A stretch of DNA of 64,000 nt. Source: Paenibacillus mucilaginosus 3016 (lineage in GTDB: Bacteria; Bacillota; Bacilli; Paenibacillales; NBRC-103111). A program made the position numbers and the translations under genes. The notes below the pieces were generated by a model. That model was not told the DNA's origin and did no database searches. It saw nothing but the letters and a program-made list of their open reading frames with translations. The first letter of the stretch is position 1. Each line of letters starts with the position of its first letter. Positions 24,738 through 33,657 of this stretch are shown here, piece by piece. Where the stretch lies: assembly GCF_000250655.1 (NCBI RefSeq), contig NC_016935.1, positions 1,320,001-1,384,000 of the forward strand, given 5' to 3'.

Positions 24738-27335
24738 ATGAAGGGATGGCAGGAGGAGGCGGCCGGCGGCGTGAAGGGATGGCAGGAAGCGGGAGCCGGC
24801 GGCGTGGCGGGATCGCAGAAGGAGACAGCCGGCGGTGTGAAGGGTTCGCAGCAGGCGGGTGCCGGCAAGGGGGACGGCGCACCGTCCTACGGCGGCCGGA
24901 ACCGGCGCAGGCTGGTCCTTCGCCGGCCGGCGTCGTGGTGGGGCCAGCTGTGGCGGGAGGCGCTGCCGTCGGGCAACGGCCTGATCGGTGCCGCCGTACA
25001 TGGAGCCATCGGCAGCGAAACGGTGCTCCTGACCCACGCGGAGCTGTGGACCGGAGGCACGAAGCAGGAGCTGCCGGAGGTCAGCGGGACGCTGGCCGAG
25101 ATCCGGCGCCTGATGGACGAGGGCGCCTACCGCGAAGCGAACGGGCTGCTGGAAGGCCGGCTCCGCGAAGCCGGATACGAGCCGGTCCGCGAGACGCCGC
25201 TGCCGCTGGCGGACCTGAAGGTGGTGCGTACGGCGCAGGCCGGCTTCCGCCGTTACCGCCGGGAGCTGGACCTGGAGACGGGGGAAGTCTCCGTCCGCTG
25301 GGAGGAGGGAGCGGCGGCGTACGAACGGAAGCTCTTCGTCTCCCGCAGCGACGATCTCATCGTCTATGAGCTTGGGTCCCGCGGAGGGTGCGTGGATGTG
25401 GCCCTTCTCCTGCAGCCGCATGAGAAGGGGACGGCCAGCCGTCCGGACATGCCCTCCTATGTGTCCGAGTCGCTGGAGATCACGGCGGCGGACGGCTTCC
25501 TCCGGTATGCCGCCCGCAACGATGACGGCCGGGATTTCGGCGCGGTGCTGCGGGCGGTGCCTGCCGGAGGGCGTCTCGGCGAGGATCAGGGCCGTCTGTC
25601 CGTTACCGGCGCCGACAAGGTGCTGATCCTGGTGAAGGTGTTTGCCGGAGGCGACCGCTCGCAGGAGTGGACGCGGCTGGAAGCGGAGCTCCGCGAAGTC
25701 GCGTGGACGTACAGCGAGCTGCTGGACCGCCATACGGCGCTGCATGGGCCGTTGATGCGCTCCGCGGACGTGCACCTGGGCGGTGCCGGTGAGGAGGCGT
25801 CCTGCACGTACACGGATGAGCTGCTCCAGGAGGCGTATGAAGGCGGTTTGAGCCCCGCTCTGGCGGAGCTGATGTGGGCATACGGGCGCTACCTGTTCAT
25901 CTCGGGGACCCGTCCGGGCGGGCTTCCTTTTGGCCTGTACGGCCTGTGGTGCGGCGATTACAAGGCGGTCTGGAGCCATTTCATGGCCAATGAGAATGTG
26001 CAGATGATGTACTGGCACGCGGCGGCCGGCGGCTTGTCCGAGCTGATCCTGCCCATGCTGGACTATTACGAGTCCCGCCTGGAGATCTTCCGGGACAATG
26101 CGAGGAAGCTGTACGGCTGCCGGGGAATTTTCATCCCTGCAGGGACGACGCCCGGCATGGCCGAGCCCTTCCAGACCGTGCCGGTGATTATGCACTGGAC
26201 GGGGGCGGCGGGATGGCTGGCCCGCCACTTTTATGAATACTACCGGTTCACCGGGGACCTGGAATTCCTTCGCAGGCGGGCGTTACCTTTCATGAAGGAA
26301 GCGGCATTGTTCTATGAGGACTTCCTGGTGGAGGGGGAGGACGGCAGGCTCGTCTCGTATCCGTCCGTGTCGCCGGAGAACACACCGGGCAATTATATCT
26401 CCGAAGAAGGCGTCTTCGGAGCGATGGCCCATGCCATGCCGACGGCGGTCAATGCGCTGCTTGACTTCGCGATCCTGAAGGAGCTGCTCACGGATCTTCT
26501 GGAGGCCGTGGAGCTCACAGGGGAAGGGGAGCCGGAAGCGGTCCGGCGGTGGAGCGTTCTGCTGGAGCGGATTCCCGCCTATGAGGTCAACGGGGATGGT
26601 GCCGTCCGCGAGTGGCTTCATCCCGATTTTACGGACCGCTACCGGCACCGGCATATCTCACACATCTACCCGGTGTTTCCGGCTTACGAAGTCTCGCGGG
26701 ACAGCGACCCGGCGCTCTTCGAAGCCTTCGCCGAGGCGGTGCGCAGGCGGCAGGTCGTCGGGATCGGCGACCAGACCGCCTGGTCGTGGGCCCATCTCTC
26801 CAATATTTATGCCCGTATGGAAGAAGGGGAGCCGGCGCTGGAGTGTCTGGCCATGCTCGCGCGCTCGTGCCTGCAGGATAACCTCTATACCGTACATAAC
26901 GACTGGCGGCATATGGGGGTAAGCTTGTCCTACGGCCGGGCGCCGGTCCAGATGGACGCGAACCTCGGCTGGGTCTCCGCCGTGCAGGAGATGCTGCTCC
27001 TGGCTGCGCCGGGCCGTGTGAAGCTGCTGCCTGCTCTGCCCGCTTCCTGGGCGCAGGGGAGTGTCCGGGATCTGCGCTTCGAGACCGGCCGCGTCAGCTT
27101 CGCCTGGAACCTGCAGCGCGGGCAGCTCGAAGGGGAGGTGACGGCAGGACGCCAGACGAACCTGCTGCTGACACTGCCTCCGGGGTTCCGCCTGACTGCG
27201 GTGGAAGCGGAGGGAAGTGATTGGGCCGCCGGCTGCACCGGGCCTTCCTTCCCGGTCCGCTTGAGCGCGGGCCGTACGCTGAAGTTTACCGCCGAAGCGG
27301 AGCGGGGGCGGATGGTCCCGGACGAGGGAATGTGA
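24738..27335 (+). CDS. GH95-type glycoside hydrolase (alpha-L-fucosidase/galactosidase family)
   Basis: 865 residues from ATG 24738, which has the best ribosome site (GCAGGAGGTGG); an in-frame ATG at 24594 has only AGAGGTG. Residues 2-45 are four tandem 11-residue repeats (GGVKGWQEAGA-like). The enzyme proper starts near residue 57 with WWGQLWREALPSGNGLIGAA and LLTHAELWTGG, the beta-domain signature of GH95 proteins. An (alpha/alpha)6 barrel follows (MYWHAAAGGLSELILPMLDY, YPSVSPENTPGNY, HISHIYPVFPAYEVSRD), with a C-terminal beta domain. No signal peptide: cytosolic. It would remove terminal alpha-L-fucose or alpha-L-galactose from side chains. Confidence 0.85.
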   Translation: MKGWQEEAAGGVKGWQEAGAGGVAGSQKETAGGVKGSQQAGAGKGDGAPSYGGRNRRRLVLRRPASWWGQLWREALPSGNGLIGAAVHGAIGSETVLLTHAELWTGGTKQELPEVSGTLAEIRRLMDEGAYREANGLLEGRLREAGYEPVRETPLPLADLKVVRTAQAGFRRYRRELDLETGEVSVRWEEGAAAYERKLFVSRSDDLIVYELGSRGGCVDVALLLQPHEKGTASRPDMPSYVSESLEITAADGFLRYAARNDDGRDFGAVLRAVPAGGRLGEDQGRLSVTGADKVLILVKVFAGGDRSQEWTRLEAELREVAWTYSELLDRHTALHGPLMRSADVHLGGAGEEASCTYTDELLQEAYEGGLSPALAELMWAYGRYLFISGTRPGGLPFGLYGLWCGDYKAVWSHFMANENVQMMYWHAAAGGLSELILPMLDYYESRLEIFRDNARKLYGCRGIFIPAGTTPGMAEPFQTVPVIMHWTGAAGWLARHFYEYYRFTGDLEFLRRRALPFMKEAALFYEDFLVEGEDGRLVSYPSVSPENTPGNYISEEGVFGAMAHAMPTAVNALLDFAILKELLTDLLEAVELTGEGEPEAVRRWSVLLERIPAYEVNGDGAVREWLHPDFTDRYRHRHISHIYPVFPAYEVSRDSDPALFEAFAEAVRRRQVVGIGDQTAWSWAHLSNIYARMEEGEPALECLAMLARSCLQDNLYTVHNDWRHMGVSLSYGRAPVQMDANLGWVSAVQEMLLLAAPGRVKLLPALPASWAQGSVRDLRFETGRVSFAWNLQRGQLEGEVTAGRQTNLLLTLPPGFRLTAVEAEGSDWAAGCTGPSFPVRLSAGRTLKFTAEAERGRMVPDEGM
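24741..24872 (+). repeat. Four in-frame 33-bp tandem repeats
   Basis: Each unit encodes an 11-residue (K/A)G(W/S)Q..(A)GG(V)-like peptide; units 1 and 2 are nearly identical and units 3-4 diverged. They begin right after ATG 24738 and form a flexible N-terminal tail of the GH95-type protein. Confidence 0.8.
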
Positions 27336-27477
27336 GAAGAGAGGCCGGAGGAAGAGCATGAAGGAGGCCCTCGAAGCAGGGAGGCCGTTACCGTAAGTTT
27401 ATTTGTCGCCTGCGCGAAAGCGGCCGGTAGGTTCTTCGGCGTCCGCCTCCGGACCCGTACCCTACACTCCACCTTGG

Positions 27478-27488
27478 AAAGGAGGTGA
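27478..27488 (+). promoter_or_regulatory. Near-perfect Shine-Dalgarno without an obvious start codon
   Basis: AAAGGAGGTGA is fully complementary to the 16S tail, but no ATG/GTG/TTG lies 5-10 bases downstream. It sits within the 282-bp gap 27336-27617 before the pectate-lyase-like gene. That gap also holds several GC hairpins and a possible promoter-like TACCCTACACT, and no supported gene. Confidence 0.35.
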
Positions 27489-27617
27489 CCTGGACGGACC
27501 GCACCGAAACAGGCGGTGGATTGGCTGACTCCAGTCGACCGACACGGAGCCCGCCTGAGCCCATTGGATTGGGCACCTATCCACGCACTCATTTTATCCC
27601 AAGGAGATGATGCATGT

Positions 27618-30158
27618 ATGAGGAAGAGACAAGGACCGAAGAGGCTGCTGGCGGCCCTGCTGGTTCCGTCGCTGCTGCTGGGCTCCATCCCGCCGTCCGC
27701 TGCGGCGGAGGGGACGCTTCCCGCTTTCCCCGGCGCGGAAGGCGGAGGAATGTACACGACCGGCGGACGCGGCGGCGCCGTGTATGAGGTCACGAATCTG
27801 AACGATTCGGGCCCCGGCTCCCTGAGGGATGCCGTCTCGCAGGGCAACCGCACGATCGTGTTCCGCGTGTCGGGGAACATCAACCTGAAGTCGAAGCTGA
27901 TCATCCGCAGCTCGAACCTCACCTTCGCCGGGCAGACGGCACCGGGCGACGGGATCTCGATCAACCATTATCCGGTCATTGTCGATGCGGATAACATCAT
28001 TTTCCGCTACCTGCGGTTCCGTCCCGGTGACGTCGTCCTGGCGGAGGAGGACGCGATGTCGATCCGCAAGCATGCGAACATCATCATCGACCACTGTTCG
28101 TTCACATGGGCGATCGACGAGGTGCTCTCGCCTTACGAGAACCGCAACGTCACCGTCCAGTGGTCGATCGCGGGCGAGGCGCTGCATATGTCGAGGCACC
28201 AGAAGGGACGCCACGGCTTCGGCGGTCTCTGGGGGGCCGGCAATTCCACGTACCACCACAACCTGCTCATCCACAACGCCAGCCGCAACGCCCGTTACAA
28301 GGGCACGCTGACGGAGAGCAAAACGCTCGATTTTCGCAACAACGTCATCTACAACTGGAATTATCAGACGTCCTACGGCGGCGACCATGCCGATGTGAAT
28401 ATGATTAACAATTACTACAAGTACGGTCCGGATACGAATATCTCCGAGCGGACCAACTTGTATGAGCTGACCGGCGCGAACGGCAAGGTCTACGTGAACG
28501 GCAACTATGTGGATTCGTTCCCGGACGTCACGGCGGATAACTGGCTCGGGGTGGATCTCGACGCGGGCAAAGAGCGTGTCACGGAGCCGATCCCGGCCTA
28601 TCCCGTGACTACGCATTCGGCGGAGGAAGCGTACCGTCTGGTGCTCGAGCAGGCCGGCGCGGTGCTGCCGAAGCGGGACAGCGTGGATGCCCGTCTGACG
28701 GCCGATGTGCGGGACCGGACCGGCCGGCAGATCAACTCGCAGGCGGAGGTGGGCGGGTGGCCTGAGCTGAAGAGCGCGCCGGCACCTGCAGATGCCGACC
28801 ACGATGGCATGCCGGACGCCTGGGAAACCGCCGAAGGGCTGAATCCGGCGGATGCCGCGGACCGTAACGGTACGCAGACGCCTGGCGGGTATACGCATCT
28901 CGAGAGGTACCTGAACTCCATCGTCTGGAAAGGGGACCGGAGTCCGGTCGTCCGGCTGACCTCGCCGGAGATCAACCGGCTCGCGGATGCCGGCGGCAGC
29001 ATGACCCTGAAAGCGGATGCGGTGGATCCGGACGGGACGGTAGCCAAGGTGCAGTTTTATGCCAATGACGTGCTTCTTGGCGAGGACACCTACGCACCGT
29101 ACAGCTTCGAGTGGAAGAACCTGAAGGACGGCAGCTATTTCCTGAGGGCCAAAGCGGTTGACCGCAAGGGCTATGCGACGGACTCCTCCACGGTCCCTGT
29201 TCATGTGAACACCAGAGGCTCGATCTACCCCTGGATCTCCAAGGATATCGGGGAGCCGGGAATCCGCGGCCACGTGTCGGTCAGCGGGGACAGCATCACG
29301 GTCAAGGGGGCGGGCAACTGGCGGGAGAACGACTCCTTCCACACGGCGTACCGCAAGCTTAGAGGCAGCGGCGAGATCGTGGCCCGGATCGACACGCTGA
29401 CGAATACGACCCCGCATAACCGGGCGGGCGTCATCATCCGCGAGAGCCTGGAGCCCTTGGCACGGGAGGCCATGATGGCCTTGTCCGTCCGCGGCGAGGC
29501 GTATGTCGGGGTGTTCTATCACCGCGGGGAGGCAGGGCAGCCTCTTGCCGAGACACCGCCGATCGTGGCGCTGCGCACGCCGTATTACGTGAAGCTGGCC
29601 AAAACCGGCGACACGGTCGAAGGCTACATTTCGCAGAACGGCACGGACTGGAGGCTCGTCTCGACGGCTTCTTTCCCGGGCATGAACGAGGTGTACATCG
29701 GTCTGGCGGCGGAAGCTGCTGAAGAAAACAACCTCATCGACAATTACAATGCGTCGGTGTTCCGCCAGGTGGGCCTGCTCGGGCTGCCGGAGATCCGTCC
29801 GGACCAGCAGAGCGGCACGGTTGCCGCATCCGTCTATGGATCGGGAACGGTGACCTCCGCGGTGTACCGCCTGTCGGGATCGGTGAGCGAGCCGGCGAGC
29901 GTGAGCGTGAACGGGCGGGCGGCGAAGGTCGATGCATCCCTGCGCTTCACGGCGGATGTGACGCTGTATCCGGGGCCGAACCGGTTCACCCTGCGGGCCG
30001 TGGACACGGACGGCAACCCGGCCGAACCGAAGGTCCTGATCCTGACGTGGGATCCGCGTACGGCTTCCGTCCGGGTGGAGGAAGGCACCGTTGACGCCGC
30101 GGCGGGAACGGAAGCTTCAGGAGCTGCACCGGATGGCGGAGTGGCGGAGGATTCGTAA
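27618..30158 (+). CDS. Secreted pectate-lyase-like protein with carbohydrate-associated C-terminal modules
   Basis: 846 residues from ATG 27618 (AAGGAG at 27601). Residues 1-30 are a signal peptide (basic MRKRQGPKR, hydrophobic core, SAAA-E cleavage). Residues ~30-400 are a parallel beta-helix of the pectate lyase superfamily: FPGAEGGGMYTTGGRGGAVY, NDSGPGSLRDAVSQ, FAGQTAPGDGISI and several N-rich turns. A calcium-binding thrombospondin-3-like stretch (DADHDGMPDAWETAEGLNP, ~395-415) and an Ig-like domain (~445-535) follow, then a concanavalin-like domain (~545-720) and a further beta domain. It is the only obviously secreted enzyme of the locus and would make the unsaturated oligosaccharides that the GH105 enzyme consumes. 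Confidence 0.87.
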   Translation: MRKRQGPKRLLAALLVPSLLLGSIPPSAAAEGTLPAFPGAEGGGMYTTGGRGGAVYEVTNLNDSGPGSLRDAVSQGNRTIVFRVSGNINLKSKLIIRSSNLTFAGQTAPGDGISINHYPVIVDADNIIFRYLRFRPGDVVLAEEDAMSIRKHANIIIDHCSFTWAIDEVLSPYENRNVTVQWSIAGEALHMSRHQKGRHGFGGLWGAGNSTYHHNLLIHNASRNARYKGTLTESKTLDFRNNVIYNWNYQTSYGGDHADVNMINNYYKYGPDTNISERTNLYELTGANGKVYVNGNYVDSFPDVTADNWLGVDLDAGKERVTEPIPAYPVTTHSAEEAYRLVLEQAGAVLPKRDSVDARLTADVRDRTGRQINSQAEVGGWPELKSAPAPADADHDGMPDAWETAEGLNPADAADRNGTQTPGGYTHLERYLNSIVWKGDRSPVVRLTSPEINRLADAGGSMTLKADAVDPDGTVAKVQFYANDVLLGEDTYAPYSFEWKNLKDGSYFLRAKAVDRKGYATDSSTVPVHVNTRGSIYPWISKDIGEPGIRGHVSVSGDSITVKGAGNWRENDSFHTAYRKLRGSGEIVARIDTLTNTTPHNRAGVIIRESLEPLAREAMMALSVRGEAYVGVFYHRGEAGQPLAETPPIVALRTPYYVKLAKTGDTVEGYISQNGTDWRLVSTASFPGMNEVYIGLAAEAAEENNLIDNYNASVFRQVGLLGLPEIRPDQQSGTVAASVYGSGTVTSAVYRLSGSVSEPASVSVNGRAAKVDASLRFTADVTLYPGPNRFTLRAVDTDGNPAEPKVLILTWDPRTASVRVEEGTVDAAAGTEASGAAPDGGVAEDS

Positions 30159-30178
30159 CCAGATACATCCGATGGAAG

Positions 30179-30211
30179 GCGCTGTCCCCTGAGAGGGGGC
30201 GGCGCTTTTTT
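30179..30211 (+). terminator. Rho-independent terminator after the pectate-lyase-like gene
   Basis: GCGCTGTCCCCT pairs with AGGGGGCGGCGC (two G-U pairs) around GAG, followed by six T. Confidence 0.9.
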
Positions 30212-30230
30212 GCAGCGAAGATAAGATTGC

Positions 30231-30305
30231 TGTCTCACCAGGGTTCGATTCTGTCATCCTTCTAAACGCGCATGATCCTTGCAGGACGGCGAATCCGTTT
30301 GTCTC
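30231..30305 (+). repeat. Dispersed ~75-nt intergenic element, copy upstream of the alarmone synthetase
   Basis: TGTCTCACCAGGGTTCGATT at the left, then TAAACGCGCAT, TCC-TTGC-AGGA and CGTTTG. AAACG and CGTTT can pair outside the small hairpin. Homologous to 32251-32322 and 37440-37522. It ends just before the -35 box at 30309. Confidence 0.6.
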
Positions 30306-30308
30306 AGC

Positions 30309-30337
30309 TTGCCGCCGTGCGGCCCGTACGCTATATT
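30309..30337 (+). promoter_or_regulatory. Promoter of the alarmone synthetase gene
   Basis: TTGCCG (30309-30314), 17-bp spacer, TATATT (30332-30337), 52 bp before the start codon. Confidence 0.6.
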
Positions 30338-30388
30338 ATCTTCCAATGGAGGAAACCCTAAGGGCATCCTTCGGAGGGGAGAACAGCT

Positions 30389-31150
30389 ATGGAAAAGAGA
30401 CAGATCGACCAGCTTCGCGACATCCGCAATAAAGTGACGCGCTTCATGATGATGTACAAGTTTGCCCTGGAAGAGCTCGAGACCAAGATCAATATTCTTA
30501 ATGAGGAGTTCCATCTCCTGCATGAATACAATCCGATCGAGCATACCAAGTCCCGCATCAAATCCCCGGAGAGCATCCTGGAGAAGCTGAACCGCAAAGG
30601 GGGAGGGGAATCGCTCGCCAGCATCAAGGAGACGATCCGGGATATCGCCGGACTGCGCATCACCTGCTCCTTCGTCGAGGATATCTACTGGATCAGCGAG
30701 ATGCTGAAGAACCAGTCCGACCTTCATGTCGTGGAGATCAAGGACTATATCAAGAACCCGAAGCCGAACGGCTACCGCAGCCTCCACCTGCTGGTTCAGG
30801 TGCCCGTGTTCATGTCGGACAGGCAGGAGCCCGTGTACGTGGAGGTACAGATCCGGACGATCGCGATGGATTTCTGGGCCAGCCTCGAGCACAAAATCTT
30901 CTACAAATACGACGGTTCCGTGCCGCCGCGGCTGCTCGAAGAGCTGAAGGACGCCGCCGATTCGGCTACGGCCCTGGACCGCAAGATGGAGAAGCTGCAC
31001 AAGGAGATCGAAGCGATCAAATCCGCGGAGGAGGAGGCTTCGGAGGGCCCGGAGCTGTTGGAGCAGCTGACCGGCGGGAAGGGGCTGCCGATCCCGGAGG
31101 CCCTCCTGCGGCTGGCGGGCGAGGGGGCAGGACTAGGGAGCATTAAATAA
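30389..31150 (+). CDS. Small alarmone synthetase (RelA/SpoT domain, YjbM/YwaC type)
   Basis: 253 residues containing only the (p)ppGpp synthetase domain: RDIAGLRITCSFVEDIYWI, NPKPNGYRSLHLLVQ (substrate-binding G-loop region) and VEVQIRTIAMDFWASLEHK. There is no HD hydrolase, TGS or ACT domain. It would transfer pyrophosphate from ATP to GDP/GTP in the cytosol and forms a tetramer in known relatives. It is longer than the usual ~210 residues because of a charged C-terminal tail. GGAGGGGAGAAC precedes ATG 30389. Monocistronic between its own promoter and the terminator at 31192. Confidence 0.92.
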   Translation: MEKRQIDQLRDIRNKVTRFMMMYKFALEELETKINILNEEFHLLHEYNPIEHTKSRIKSPESILEKLNRKGGGESLASIKETIRDIAGLRITCSFVEDIYWISEMLKNQSDLHVVEIKDYIKNPKPNGYRSLHLLVQVPVFMSDRQEPVYVEVQIRTIAMDFWASLEHKIFYKYDGSVPPRLLEELKDAADSATALDRKMEKLHKEIEAIKSAEEEASEGPELLEQLTGGKGLPIPEALLRLAGEGAGLGSIK

Positions 31151-31191
31151 GCCGTTTCTCAATAGAGTATGGGCTGGCAGCATAGCAGGCG

Positions 31192-31228
31192 AAACGATGT
31201 TGGTCTATAGGCCGGCATCGTTTTTTTT
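31192..31228 (+). terminator. Rho-independent terminator
   Basis: AAACGATG (31192-31199) and CATCGTTT (31216-31223) with inner GG/CC pairs and eight T. Confidence 0.9.
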
Positions 31229-31351
31229 GTTGTGACGAAGGCAGATGCAGGAACTTAAGGGGATAGGCATAAGCAGAATGTGGTTTTCGCATGTGGAAAT
31301 ATTTGTTAATATATGTAGGGGATGTGAGTTTGTAAGGGGGGAAGAGGTAGA

Positions 31352-31873
31352 ATGCATATCAACAAACGGCTTATTACATTGCTGCTTATTCTCTTCTTTT
31401 TAACCAACGTGGTTACCTTCGGCCTGCTCTATTTCTCCCGACTGGATACAACGTTCTCTATAAGTACTACATCCCGGAAGGGTGAGCATACCGTTAAGGT
31501 TCAAACGTTTAGCGGTCAGAGTCCGACCTGGAAGGTGGATCATTATACGGTAGTCCGTACCGAAAACAAGCTGTGGCGGGGAGGAGCGAAATTAACGCAT
31601 GTGGGTGATCCGGAGGAGAGGGCGGCCGGGACTTCCTACTTCAAATACACGTTCTATGAACAGAAGGAAGACAAGCAGCAGGCTGACGTTGTGTTGGCTG
31701 GATCCACGTCCGGACCACCGGGAAGCACCCCATTCCAGGACCTAAGGAAGCTGGGGGCGACCGAAGAAACCCCTTTTGGAAAGTGGGCTCCCATTCGCAG
31801 TGTCTATCTGGAGGTGGAATGGTTCGACCCGAGCGGGGAGATGAGGAAGGATAAAATCTTTCTGTCCGAGTAG
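31352..31873 (+). CDS. Hypothetical membrane-anchored exported protein
   Basis: 173 residues; one N-terminal membrane helix (about 8-28) or uncleaved signal, the rest hydrophilic and probably outside the cell. No motif recognised. AAGGGGGGAAGAGG is a strong ribosome site eight bases before ATG 31352. It is flanked by a terminator on the left and a short-hairpin repeat array on the right, so it is transcribed alone. The codon usage and GC are somewhat lower than the PUL genes. Confidence 0.65.
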   Translation: MHINKRLITLLLILFFLTNVVTFGLLYFSRLDTTFSISTTSRKGEHTVKVQTFSGQSPTWKVDHYTVVRTENKLWRGGAKLTHVGDPEERAAGTSYFKYTFYEQKEDKQQADVVLAGSTSGPPGSTPFQDLRKLGATEETPFGKWAPIRSVYLEVEWFDPSGEMRKDKIFLSE

Positions 31874-31904
31874 AATAGGGGCTTTGCATCGAGGGCTCCG
31901 ATTG

Positions 31905-32095
31905 AAATAAAGGAACCTGGATGCCTTATTGGCATGGTTTTACGGGTTCCGCCGCATATAAGGGAACTCAGATGCTCTATTGCTGTCCGATTGGGGGAAA
32001 AGCCGGCTCAAACCCCGGAATAGCGAATCTCCGTTCCGTTAAAATGAAAACAGCCCTGCCGCGACCAAGGATAGCGCACCGGAGTTCCTCTATTT
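31905..32095. repeat. Array of four ~25-bp hairpin repeats, two forward then two reverse
   Basis: Forward-type units at 31905-31930 and 31956-31981 (GGAACTCAGATG-like core between A/T arms) and reverse-type units at 32019-32040 and 32071-32095 (GAGTTCC-like core). The units are degenerate relatives of those at 44707-44894. Confidence 0.6.
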
Positions 32096-32200
32096 CACCA
32101 TCACGGGGCTTGCCGGGGCAAAGACCGTCCGCACTTGCCGGTCGAGCGTGATATGCCCGAGTCGTTTCGTTCCACCGATCCAGCCCTCTGCACACAAACA

Positions 32201-32229
32201 AACACCCTTCCGCCGGAAGGGTGTTTTTC
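32201..32229. terminator. Bidirectional terminator hairpin
   Basis: AACACCCTTCC and GGAAGGGTGTT around GCC, with A-rich sequence on one side and TTTTT on the other. Confidence 0.8.
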
Positions 32230-32250
32230 GTTGAGACGATTATGAATGTA

Positions 32251-32322
32251 TATCTCGCCAGGGCTCGATTTTGTATTTAATCAATGTGCATCGTCCGTAA
32301 AGGACGGGGAAGCCGTTTATCC
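32251..32322 (+). repeat. Dispersed ~75-nt intergenic element, copy between convergent genes
   Basis: TATCTCGCCAGGGCTCGATT, then CGTCC-GTAAA-GGACG and AGCCGTTTATCC; about two thirds identical to the copy at 30231 over its whole length. It lies after the 3' end of the XRE-cupin gene, with no gene start nearby. Confidence 0.6.
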
Positions 32323-32372
32323 TACAGCGAGCGGGTTCTGCCTGAAGTATGTTTAAACCCACGGCCGAGGCA

Positions 32373-32930
32373 TCAGGCATAGTGGATGACCATGCTCATG
32401 CGCGTCATTACACTGCCCGAATTGTGATAGTCATGGGGCTTGTCCGCCTTGAAGCGGATAGCATCCCCGGCCTTGACCGTATACTCCGCATTGTCGATCC
32501 GGACGGTCAGCTCCCCGTCGAAGACCGTGATGAATTCCTCCGTCCCGGGCTGATGCGGATTGGCGCTCAGGTATCCCCCTTTGTCGATCTCAATGGTATA
32601 CACCTCGAACCGCCTCCCGTCCTCAAAGGGGAAGAACGGATAGATCCGGTAGCTGCCGTTATCCTCGTGGAGCGCACCGATCTCGCTCTTCGGTACGACG
32701 ACGGCATCCGGCCGGAGATCATGGATAAGCGAAGTGAAGCTCACCTTCAAGCCGTTCGCGATTTTCCATACCGTATTGATCGTGGGATTGGATTCCCCGC
32801 GCTCGATCTGCCCGAGCATCGTCTTGCTGACGCCGGTCAGCTCCGCCACCTTATCCAGACTCAGCTTCTCTTTCTCTCGCAGCAGCTTGAGATTCTTGGC
32901 GAGCACCACATTAATATTGTCCATGCCCAT
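32373..32930 (-). CDS. XRE-family regulator with C-terminal cupin domain
   Basis: 185 residues. Residues ~9-65 form a helix-turn-helix (LSLDKVAELTGVSKTMLGQI, ERGESNPTINTVWKIANGL); residues ~105-180 form a cupin beta-barrel with PGTEEFITVFDGEL and AGDAIRFKADKPHDYHNSG. Such MarR-like/PuuR-like regulators bind a small ligand in the cupin and repress a neighbouring transporter or catabolic gene. ATG with AAGGGGGATC ribosome site. It is divergent from the LysE-type exporter at 33046, with palindromes between them, so it most likely controls that exporter and itself. Confidence 0.9.
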   Translation of the reverse strand: MGMDNINVVLAKNLKLLREKEKLSLDKVAELTGVSKTMLGQIERGESNPTINTVWKIANGLKVSFTSLIHDLRPDAVVVPKSEIGALHEDNGSYRIYPFFPFEDGRRFEVYTIEIDKGGYLSANPHQPGTEEFITVFDGELTVRIDNAEYTVKAGDAIRFKADKPHDYHNSGSVMTRMSMVIHYA

Positions 32931-32950
32931 GACGATCCCCCTTTTTTTGG

Positions 32951-32997
32951 TTGTGCGTTATGACGTCTGTATTGTATAATCATAACGTACATACGTT
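32951..32997 (+). promoter_or_regulatory. Exporter promoter with overlapping palindromic operators
   Basis: TTGTGC (32951-32956), 18-bp spacer, TATAAT (32975-32980). CGTTATGA (32956-32963) and TCATAACG (32980-32987) are an exact inverted repeat embracing the -10 region, and AACGTA-CA-TACGTT (32984-32997) is a second palindrome overlapping the start site. Good candidate sites for the divergent XRE-cupin repressor. Confidence 0.6.
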
Positions 32998-33045
32998 AAG
33001 GCGCACTTTTTGTGCAATTATAGAGCATGTTAGGGGTGGATCACA

Positions 33046-33627
33046 ATGGGTTTTGTACCGTTCTTGCTGTATGTGCTCGTGACCAGCTTCACACCGGGGC
33101 CCAACAACTTCATGGCGATGTCGAATGCCAGCCGGTACGGGTTCGCCGGAACGCTTCGCTTCAGCCTGGGGGTCGGCGCCGGCTTCTTCGTGATTGTGAT
33201 GCTGTGCAGCTACTTTAATCTGTTCCTGTACAGCCTCATACCCACGATCCAATTCGTGATGAGCCTGCTCGGGAGCGCTTATATGATCTATCTAGCGGTC
33301 AAAATCATGAGGAGCAAACCGGGCGATCCGGACGGGGCGCCCGAGTCCATGAATTCCTTCGCAGCCGGCGCCGTTCTGCAATTCGTCAATCCGAAGGCGA
33401 TCCTGTACGGGATTACGGTGACCTCCACGTTCATTCTGCCGTTCTACCAGTCCCATCTCAGTCTGATTCTGTTCGCTCTGGGACTTGCGCTGGTCGGCAT
33501 TCTGTCGACTTCGAGCTGGGCGCTCTTCGGTTCCTTGTTCCAGAGGTTCCTCGCCGGCTGGCAAAGGTCCTTCAATGTGCTGATGGGGCTGCTGCTGATC
33601 TACAGCGCCGCGGCGATCTTTATGTGA
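33046..33627 (+). CDS. LysE/RhtB-family amino-acid exporter
   Basis: 193 residues, five to six membrane helices, beginning with VTSFTPGPNNFMAMSNASR; the TPGPN motif is diagnostic of the LysE superfamily. It would export an amino acid or related metabolite. Close to small family members such as the cysteine/O-acetylserine exporters, but the substrate cannot be told. Controlled probably by the divergent XRE-cupin protein. Confidence 0.9.
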   Translation: MGFVPFLLYVLVTSFTPGPNNFMAMSNASRYGFAGTLRFSLGVGAGFFVIVMLCSYFNLFLYSLIPTIQFVMSLLGSAYMIYLAVKIMRSKPGDPDGAPESMNSFAAGAVLQFVNPKAILYGITVTSTFILPFYQSHLSLILFALGLALVGILSTSSWALFGSLFQRFLAGWQRSFNVLMGLLLIYSAAAIFM

Positions 33628-33657
33628 TTTGGGCCCATTCCTCTTCACCGCAAAAAA

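Noticed and set aside
27594-29522. 642-codon minus-strand frame opposite the pectate-lyase-like gene
   Set aside because: Antisense to a protein with a signal peptide and recognisable beta-helix motifs.
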